In this document: piece by piece, positions 56,405 through 64,000 of the stretch
Position numbering within the stretch: the first letter of the stretch is position 1
Layout of the letters: each line of letters starts with the position of its first letter
The notes under the pieces: model-generated
What the model saw: the letters and a program-made list of their open reading frames with translations, nothing else
What the model was told of the DNA's origin: nothing
Databases searched by the model: none
Translations under genes and position numbers: made by a program
From: Filosporella fistucella
Lineage: Eukaryota > Ascomycota > Leotiomycetes > Helotiales
Length of the DNA: 64,000 nucleotides
Assembly (NCBI GenBank): GCA_030077755.1
Contig: JAQJZZ010000002.1
Coordinates: 1,736,001 to 1,800,000, forward strand
Direction: 5' to 3'

Positions 56405-59173
56405 TCATTCAACTCGAGGTGCTGTAATATTCGGCCCCGTTCCAATTCCTGTAATCGTCCGCACTAGCCAATGAGGCCAACTCTCTGTCTTCAGTTGTGT
56501 TTCCAAATCATCTGCTCGACTTTCCAAATCAATAACTTGTCTTTCATACTGTGTAACTCCATCCTCCACGTCCTGTACCTTCGATATTAAAGCATTGATC
56601 TCATACTCCAACTTCGCTCCAAGAACCTCGATATCCTTGACAGCTTCTGTAACGTGGGATCTCTCATCTCCCAGAATGTCTTGTGAATTCTGTTTCACGG
56701 CTTGGTATTGATCCGTCAACTGATAGTAGATGCTTTGGAACTGCTCTTGATCCCGAGCTGCTTGCTCGTCCAGTTTATCAATTTCATCTGCTTTGCTTTC
56801 AACCCAAGGCCCAATTTCATCTTGAACATCAGCCAACTTCTCATAGAGGTGTTTGAAGTCATCCGAAATAAACACCTGCCTTTGAAATGCGGGCCATGAA
56901 TCAGCTTCATCGCCATCGTCTGTGATGACACCGATTGGTTCCCAACTGAGCACGGCTTCTTCTGCATCACTGAACGACATTTGGCGAGGCCACCAGGCTT
57001 CATTGCGCCGCTTTTCAGAGATTGGAAAAGCGCCGGAGAAGCTATGTCGCCGGTGGAGTAGAATTTGCGAATTGTTTGGATCCCGGACAGCTTCTAACAT
57101 CGGCCCTTCAAGATCACCATCATCAAATACCGACCCTGCAACGGAGGGATCCTTGACTATGATATCACGGCGAATATCTCTCTGCTGCTCAACCCATTTA
57201 GAATTTGCTTCGGCAGCTTTCTCGTCATCTCTTGACTGTAATGTACCGGAAAGGTTGGCTTTTGATTCACTAGGATTACTCTCTGAATCATGAAAGACTT
57301 TAGAGGGTGTAGCTCCGGAGGTGTCCTTCATCTTTGGGGCGCCGTTTTGATACTGAATAGGTGTGTCTTTCCAGGTGAAAGCCTTTCCGACCATTTGTGG
57401 ACTTATGGGTGTTCCGGTCGAAAGTCCTAAGGTTGTTGTGCTGTGCGGAGCGAAGTAGCCTGCATCCATGCCCTCGTCCTTGGACTGCTTGCTTGCATGG
57501 CCACGAAGTCCAACAGCATCCTTTATTCGACCTCTAGCATCACTCATCTTTCCTGTAACACTTTTGAAAACGCCTTTCCTCAATTGAGGATCTCGTTCGT
57601 AGTTACTTTCGACCATACTTGTTGTTGATGCAGGAGGTTGGTTGTTGTAGGGTGAGTTTGGAGGTTCTTTATCCTTCTTGTGGGTCTCTGGATCATCTGT
57701 AGGTGGAATTGAGTGGCTTCTGCTGTGCGACCAAATATAGCCTCCTTGATCATCTTTAGTGAATGATAAATTTCCAGAATCCGCTGGATCGGACTTTCCA
57801 AATGGCTCATTGCCACTTCTCCTTGGTTTTCCATACCATAGCCACTTTGCTCTCTCCCCGTGAACAAGGCTGACGAATTTATCAACATCGAGGGTCTCGA
57901 TGTCTCCAATGCCTGCCTTGTCCCTCCCAACCATTCCCATGACCATCTCTCCACTTTTTCCACTGAGCTCAGCAACAGTGGATTTGACAGCTTTGGGCAC
58001 AGCCCATCCCTCCCCCGCAGCCGCCTTTGCTGTAACTCTGTGCAACCTTTCTAGAGTCTTTCGGTCTAACCTCCTCGTGCGATCCATCTTTTGTGATTTC
58101 TGGAAGTAGGCAATGCCACGTTTGAGGCTGTATACATCAAACGCATCTTTAGCGACTGGTGCACCATAGTAATTCAGTCGATTTCTGGCCCCGATCAGCA
58201 GACCAAGTAAGGCACCGACCGTCATGGGTCCCAGAATCCCATCGGTTGGCTCAACGTTGTAGTGCTCTGATCCGATCTCTGTCCACCAATCGTTGATTGC
58301 TTTTTCAGTAACATCGCATAATAACCCATCTGCGTACTCCTGTTCCAGCTTACCAAATACCATCAAAGCTACTTGACACAACTTCACAAGTTCGATGACT
58401 GCCCCATACAATGGTATCCGGTCACTCGTTTTATATAGTTGAAAGAACTTGGCCTGGGTTGCGCCAGCTGGCATTGACAAACTCATTCCTGATCGCCCGG
58501 AGCAGCCCAGTCTTTTCAAATTCTCGTTGACAACAAAATCCTCCCTGTGTTTCCTGACATCTCCATCCGGGACAGGTATAACGGTCAATGCAGAAGGGAA
58601 ACTGCTGAGATTTGTGACCATGAGCATTCCTAGATCCGTTTGCTTAGGTCGAGCATGGAATTGAGATATAGCTTTGAAATACACTCGCAGCCTCGGCGAC
58701 CAAGTATCTTCATCCGCAGGCACACCTAGTACTCCAACAAACACTACATGGCTTGGATCACCTGTATACGTCGTAATCACGAAGGTTGGATGGACTCGGG
58801 AGCATGCCCATTGCTCTACTAGATATAATTCATAGCCCTTGAGTTTGCCTCGGCGTTCGATAACAACCGTGGAAGGGTCTTCTTCAAGATATCTAACGTT
58901 CATTAACACAAGCTATGCAATAGAACTGGTGGTAACATGCCTGAAAGCTACAGGATCCGCAAAAACAAAGTGTCGACGTTGCGGTGTAGGAGGGGCTCTG
59001 GCCGAAGGGCTTGGATTAGATGTCATTGCAGCTGGAGAGTCGGTTTTGCCATTGAGCCTGCGAATTGCATTTTGCTGAGAGGTTGTTCGTGACAGAGTCA
59101 GAACTTCCTCTCTGTGCATTTGTGGATCATATGCAGATGGAAAGCTAAATCGAGAGGACATGGTTCTTTCCAT
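56405..59173 (-). CDS. STB6-type (Sin3-binding) N-terminal domain protein with C-terminal coiled coil
   Basis: Two exons, 59173-58941 and 58892-56405, give 906 aa. They join at VAFRYLEEDPST, the hallmark of the STB6-like N-terminal domain, and the only intron that restores it has a GC donor (GCATGT) with a TTAG acceptor. The domain continues through KGYELYLVEQWACSR and FVITTYTGDPSHVVFVGVLG, with a conserved helical region GILGPMTVGALLGLLIGARN around residue 310. The middle (about residues 430-650) is disordered and Ser/Pro/Lys-rich. The last 170 residues form a long predicted coiled coil (EIGPWVESKADEIDKLDEQA, VEDGVTQYERQVIDLESRAD). Yeast Stb2/Stb6 were found as Sin3 binders. The role in filamentous fungi is unproven. 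A second ATG four codons downstream (59161) is possible. The gene is divergent from RMD5. Confidence 0.85.
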
Positions 59174-59778
59174 TATGAAAACGGGCAACGGGGTCGGGGG
59201 GTGTTTTGAAGTGACGTCGTCGAGGCTAAACTGCGGGCGTCAAGCATGTTTGTGCTGGACAAGTCATTGTCATATTTCGGACAGAGAATTTTGCCATGCG
59301 TACCGAAGTTGTAGAAGAGCCTTTGGATAGTAGGGAGAAGTCTCCTGCTGTTTCGCCGACGGTCACTTATTTGCATACGCCTTCATCACAAGCACAGCTC
59401 TAGGAGAAGTGGATGCGGCAAGCTGCATGTGATTAGTGACACCCGTTACCTCGTTAGTACAAGAACAGCCTGGTCGCGCTCCGTAGAGCCTGAAACCCCT
59501 TCTCATTGGGGCCTTTGTATCACCGCTGCAAGGCGCCCATTCCAGGGCTACAGCGCCGAGACACTTCCAAGGCCCACTTCAGAGCACGCGAACACTCAGT
59601 CGATTCTGGGGCATCACCACCACAATTTCACCTCAGCAACGATACGAACAATAGAGGCTATTCACCAAAAGCCGCCTGATATTCCGATGTATTCATCTTG
59701 CAGCTCTCGCAGATAGCGAACACAAACAACCCAAGTCGAGCCAAGGAAATAGGTCGTGGCGGGGTGGCTCCAATAGCT
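59174..59778. promoter_or_regulatory. bidirectional promoter, STB6-type gene / RMD5
   Basis: 605 bp between divergent start codons. Open frames on the plus strand here lead into RMD5 but lack a family-like N-terminus and are treated as leader. Confidence 0.45.
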
Positions 59779-61084
59779 ATGGACGATTTGCAGATAGAGC
59801 TGGCGAAGCTGCGGAGGGATGCCAACCTCAAGGAGAGCATTAACGATGTGGACAAAATCATTGAGCAGCTTGAGAAAGCTAGGGGGACTATTGCAGCAGG
59901 TATGGTCCGCTCCCTTTCTCTCTCCAGTGACATTCTATTGCTGGTTCGGACACTGACGTATAGTAGACCCAAATTCTGCTTCGATAACCCTTGCCAAACT
60001 GCAAAATCCCTTGAAGCATGGCTTCGAGAAGGTAAATGAAGATCTTAGGAAGATACATCAAGGACAGATTAAATATGGGAAGTCCTTGACGGCGGTATGC
60101 AGCCCAATACTTTTATTTCGAAGCGGTACTAACATCTCGAAGAAATTCCCAGTGAAGGCTCTTCCCACCGAATACGATGCTTTGGCCTCACACCCACCAT
60201 TGATAAATAGAGCTATTGCTATGCACCTACTACGAGAAGGGCAGTTTTCAGTCGCAAACACATTCCTTGAGGAAGCAGCAGCTTCTAATCTAGCTGCTCA
60301 CGATGACCTTACACCCCTCAAGTCACAAGGATTGGCGGAGCAGTTTTCCACCATGTACGATATCTTGAACGAATTGAAGCAGCGAAATCTACATCCAGCA
60401 ATAGAATGGGCACGGCAGAACAGTGTAGATCTGGAAAACCGTGGATCAAATCTAGAGTTTGAGCTTTGCAAGTTACAATACCTATGGCTTTTTCAGGGTC
60501 CAGAAATGAATGGGCTACCAGACGATGAGAATAATGGCCTGAGCGGAGCCATATTATATGCGAAGCAGACGTTTCCAAGACACCAACATCGCTTCACAAG
60601 GGATTGCCAGCAACTTATAACAGCAATTTTGTACAGGAGGAATTTGGAGACAAGTCCATATGCATCTCTCTTCAACACTGACGCTACCTGGTCCGAAGTT
60701 TGTCACTCATTCACTCGTGAATTTTGTTCACTGCTCGGCCTTTCGCCTGCTTCACCGCTCTACATCGCTTGCACAGCTGGCGCTATCGCATTACCCAGTC
60801 TGCTGAAGCTGGCATCTATAGTGAAGGAGAAAAGAACAGAATGGACTACATCGAGCGAATTGCCAGTCGAGATTGCATTACCTCGAAGCATGATCTTCCA
60901 TTCTATTTTCGTCTGTCCAGTTTCAAAAGAACAAACCACAGAGACAAATCCACCGATGATGATGCCATGTGGGCATGTGGTTGCCAAAGAGAGTTTACAG
61001 AATTTGAGTAAAGGAGGTCGATTCAAGTGTCCATACTGTCCGAACGAGAGCTTGATGAGAGAGGCAAAGGAGATTGTTTTGTAG
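59779..61084 (+). CDS. RMD5: GID/CTLH E3 ubiquitin ligase RING subunit Rmd5 (Gid2)
   Basis: Catalytic RING subunit of the GID complex that ubiquitinates gluconeogenic enzymes. Three exons, 59779-59899, 59964-60094 and 60143-61084, give 397 aa. The N-terminal helix MDDLQIELAKLRRDANLKES is followed by LTAKFPVKALPTEYDALASH across intron 2. A LisH-like segment (NRAIAMHLLREGQFSVANTF) and a CTLH domain (MYDILNELKQRNLHPAIEWA) follow. The C-terminal Gid-type RING reads FVCPVSKEQTTETNPPMMMP, CGHVVAKESL, GGRFKCPYCPNES, ending near the C-terminus as in the family. Intron 2 is 48 nt, stays open in frame and could be retained, but its donor GTATGC and perfect TACTAAC branch point argue for removal. A start further upstream would add a basic stretch not expected in the family. 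Confidence 0.92.
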
Positions 61085-61519
61085 ATATTGTCTCACGACC
61101 CGTTGATTATTTGCGAGGGGATTTGATTTCTCCAAACGGTTGGCGAATGGGGCACTAGCATTGGTATTGAGTTTGGCGTTGGTTTGTAGGTACTTTGGTG
61201 CTCTGGAATGGGAGAATTAGGTTGGGAATCGTAGGGCCATGTTGTTTATGGTGAAGGAACATCGTACATAGAAATGAACACCTCTCATATACTTTCACTT
61301 TTGTTCATGTTCGCAGTCAGACCGCTTCTGGGTGAGATTGTGGTCTAGTACAGTAACACATCCGCATCTCACCCCACCTCCAGTAAATATGGGTCTGCAG
61401 CATCTTTGAACCAATCATATGGCATCACTAGCTATCAGCACGGGGTGTGGGCAAAAAATATTTCAGTTGTGCGATAAGGCGAAGAATTTCCACCTCGATT
61501 TTTCCATCCACAATCCACA
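61085..61519. other. intergenic region, tandem RMD5 to NUG1
   Basis: RMD5 3' end and NUG1 promoter. Nothing else is recognised. Confidence 0.5.
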
Positions 61520-63194
61520 ATGGGGGGAATTAACAAACCAGGAAGTATGTTCCCCAAGCTCGAGGTTTGAAAATGCAGTGCTAATTGTTCAATCAGAGCC
61601 GAAAAGCAAACGTCAGCCAGTGCGGTTGCGTCACAAAATTGAGAAAGCTTCTGCCGCAAAGCAAAAGAAGGCTCGCAAGTTAGCAAAGAACAATCCAGAA
61701 TGGAGGTCTCGATTGAAGAAGGATCCTGGAATCCCAAACTTGTTCCCGTACAAAGATAAGATTTTGGCGGAGATTGAGGAGGGTAGAAGGAGGAAAGCTG
61801 AAGATGCAGCAAAGAGAAGAGCAGATGCTAAGGCAACGAAGACTGGAGAGAAGTCTGGAGAGCAGGTTGAGAGAGAGGTAGAGGCTGCGATGGAGGGAAG
61901 AGATGTTGAAGACATCATGGATGAAGATATGGATGAGGATTTGGAGGATCTCGAAGACGAGGACTCCAATCCTATGGCGGCTTTACTGGCGAGCGCGAGA
62001 GCTGCGGCGCAAGATTACGAAGACGACCTCGAGAGTGGTGATGAGATGGACGAAGATGACGCATCAGACTCCGACGATAACGAACCAGGTGTCGAGCTTT
62101 CTGGCTTACCAACTCGAAAAGACGAATCCAGGAAAGCTTTTGACAAGATCTTTAAGCAAGTCGTCGATCAAGCAGATGTTGTTCTTTACGTCCTTGATGC
62201 CCGCGATCCTGAAGGAACAAGATCAAAAGAAGTCGAGAGAATGGTCATGGCTGCTGCGAGTGGTGGAAAGAGACTGATCCTTGTTTTGAACAAGATTGAT
62301 CTCATTCCAGCTCCTGTCCTCAAAGCATGGCTTATCCACCTCCGCAGATATTTCCCCACGCTACCACTCCGAGCCTCTGGCCCTGCGCCAAACGCACATA
62401 CCTTCAACCACAAGCAATTAACCGTCCAAAGCACATCCGCTACTCTGTTTAAAGCCTTGAAGTCTTTCGCTGCTGCCAAACAGCTCAAGCGTTCCGTCTC
62501 AGTGGGTGTTATCGGTTATCCTAATGTTGGAAAATCCTCAGTCATCAACGCCCTCACTTCCCGATTAGGTGGAGCTGGTGCAGCATGTCCCGTAGGAGCA
62601 GAAGCAGGCGTGACTACCTCCCTCCGAGAAGTCAAAATCGACAGCAAGCTCAAGCTCCTTGATTCGCCAGGTATCGTCTTCCCCAGCGCCGGCGACGGAA
62701 GCAAAGCCTCTAAGAAAGAAGAGCAAGCTCGTCTTGTTCTCCTCAATGCCGTGCCACCAAAACAAATTGAAGATCCAGTTCCGGCTGTAACATTACTCCT
62801 CAAGCGTCTGTCTGCTTCCCAAGAAATGCTGAATAAGCTTATGGATGTATATGGTTTACCGCCACTTATGTCTTCCAACGGAGACGTTACGACCGATTTC
62901 TTAGTACAAGTAGCTAGGAAAAGAGGAAGGTTAGGTAAAGGAGGTATCCCCAATATCAGCAGTGCTGCTACGACCGTCATCACAGATTGGAGAGATGGTC
63001 GTATCCAAGGCTGGATGGACGCACCTACCCTCACCCTTGCTCCCTCTTCTTCCTCTGCTCCTACATCCAAAGACGCCGCTGTGATCGGCGATCAAAAAGA
63101 AATCGTTACGGAATGGGCAGCAGAATTCAAGTTGGAAGGCTTATGGGGTGATGGGAAGACAGAGGTGGATGATGATGCGACGATGCAAGAATGA
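61520..63194 (+). CDS. NUG1: nucleolar GTPase Nug1 (GNL3/nucleostemin family)
   Basis: Circularly permuted GTPase needed for 60S ribosomal subunit maturation and export, acting in nucleolus and nucleoplasm. Two exons, 61520-61544 and 61597-63194, give 540 aa. The first coding exon is only 25 nt and supplies MGGINKPG; the join gives KPKSKRQPVRLRHKIEKASA, matching the family start. The larger open frame upstream (from 61419) is not used in this model, since its residues do not resemble the family. The basic N-terminus contains NPEWRSRLKKDPGIPN and FPYKDKILAEIEE, the Nug1 signature. An acidic stretch near residues 135-200 precedes the GTPase motifs in permuted order: LVLNKIDL (G4), GVIGYPNVGKSSVIN (G1), then DSPGI (G3). 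Confidence 0.93.
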
Positions 63195-63766
63195 AAAGCG
63201 AGTATGCACGGCGTTGGGTGTCTGTGAGATATGTATGCATGTGGGAGGGACCTCTGATTTGGGATGGTAGATAACCTTTCTGTGTTTTTGCAGAGAATGG
63301 CATTACTGATTAAAATAAATGAGTTTCTGCATTTCTGCACCGAGTTTGCGTCCGTGATGTTCTTTCAAAGATATGGCTAAGTGTGAATAAATATCCTGGT
63401 AATTCTAAGAAGAAAGAGGATTGACTACCGTGCTTGGTCTTCGTTGCAAGCTCTGCGTCGAGAATTGGATATCTCACCAAGGTAGTCTTTCGAATCCGGA
63501 GTCTCCTGGGACTGTAGGTCATCGATAAGATGATACTTATCATCACTGGGCTATCTGTAAATAACTTTTTGTTTCATCCTATCTCTTGTAACGAAACAAG
63601 ACTGGTAAATTGTTGGATATTCAAATCCCAAAGCAGGTTTAAAGCGGCAAAGTTTTGATCGTAAGGTATTGAATTCAGTTTATACCTGCTAGCTCTACCA
63701 ACATAATGCCAACAGTCAAAGGCAAGGAAGCCAAAACACCAGACGCCTGCTTGGACATGAAATAGT
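63195..63766. other. intergenic region between convergent genes
   Basis: 3' space of NUG1 (plus) and of the partial minus-strand gene. Nothing else is recognised. Confidence 0.5.
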
Positions 63767-64000
63767 TTAGGTAGAGGGCTCCTCCGCTTTTTCTGTGTTG
63801 GCCTCCTCTTTAGAGTCGCCTTTTGGCAGACCATCTGAATCAGCTCCGCCTTGGTCTGGGAGATCGACGTCTTTGCCTTTAGTCTCATCGTCGGCTGTAT
63901 CAGACTTTACCTTCTTTTCCTCTCCTCCAATTTCTTCATCAGCTTCCCGCTTAGGTGTACTTGGAGTACCTTTTTCCATCTCTACATCCTCCTTTGAATC
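63767..64000 (-). CDS. acidic C-terminus of a gene running off the window edge (partial)
   Basis: The frame is open from the right edge (64000) to a TAA at 63769-63767, 77 residues, with no 5' end in the window. The sequence is Glu/Asp/Lys-rich and disordered (TPKREADEEIGGEEKKVKSD, ETKGKDVDLPDQGGADSDG, ending AEEPST). An ATG at 63979 could start a 70-residue product, but the open frame continues beyond it to the edge, so this is more likely the tail of a longer protein. The composition suits a nuclear or ribosome-biogenesis protein tail; identity cannot be judged from this fragment. Confidence 0.55.
   Translation of the reverse strand, partial: DSKEDVEMEKGTPSTPKREADEEIGGEEKKVKSDTADDETKGKDVDLPDQGGADSDGLPKGDSKEEANTEKAEEPST

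Noticed and set aside
1..64000. CRISPR arrays, bacterial operons, insertion sequences, biosynthetic gene cluster
   Set aside because: The genome is eukaryotic, no regularly spaced repeats with spacers or transposase genes were seen, and no PKS, NRPS, terpene cyclase or cluster regulator is encoded.

Overview
This 64 kb window is nuclear DNA of a filamentous ascomycete. Genes carry several short introns (about 45-100 nt) with GT...CTAAC/CTGAC...AG signals, intergenic DNA is moderately AT-rich, and the products (STB6-type protein, GID-complex Rmd5, Nug1 GTPase, Mtc1, Srk1/Rck2-type kinase, DUF1996 protein, seed-maturation-like small protein, fungal APH-like kinase relic) are typical of Pezizomycotina. 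The overall flavour suggests Leotiomycetes/Helotiales (Botrytis-Sclerotinia relatives), but that is an impression and not a measured placement. Almost every gene had to be assembled from exons. The coordinates given are my splice models, each checked for reading-frame phase but not against any transcript.

Layout. 0-6.9 kb is gene-poor: one spliced small secreted peptide gene, one weak hypothetical gene, and a 1 kb stretch with no long reading frame. 6.9-16 kb holds an NCS1 purine-cytosine permease, a conserved-looking C-terminal exon of unknown type, a secreted Pro/Gly/Gln repeat protein, a large AT-hook-like nuclear protein, and MTC1 divergently transcribed from it. 16-20.6 kb is a large intergenic region ending in a pyrimidine-rich leader for an Srk1-like MAPK-activated kinase (20.6-22.9 kb). 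23-26.8 kb is empty. 26.8-43.8 kb is an accessory-type region rich in secreted or small proteins: secreted alpha-carbonic anhydrase, decayed APH-like kinase, DUF1996 protein, secreted proline-rich/Asn-repeat protein, four-TM protein, isochorismatase-family hydrolase, a 62-aa Cys-rich secreted protein, a 297-aa hypothetical, an SMP-like protein and a RidA deaminase. 44-53 kb has a CxCxxC protein, an RNase III-like protein with degenerate active site, a small charged protein, a short-chain dehydrogenase and a cyclase-family hydrolase. 53-64 kb is a dense housekeeping block: mitochondrial lysyl-tRNA synthetase divergent from TIM10, an STB6-type protein divergent from RMD5, then NUG1, and the acidic C-terminus of a gene that runs off the right edge.

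How the genes relate. There is no biosynthetic gene cluster. Functional pairing is limited to divergent promoters: LysRS/TIM10 (both mitochondrial), STB6/RMD5, and AT-hook protein/MTC1. The most noteworthy material is a set of small spliced secreted proteins that single-frame ORF calling would miss, a kinase pseudogene that has lost both catalytic aspartates, a secreted repeat protein made entirely of phase-0 exons, and several unusual splice sites (GC-AG intron, NAGNAG acceptor, in-frame 48-nt intron). I did not find anything I can defend as a new multi-gene system.
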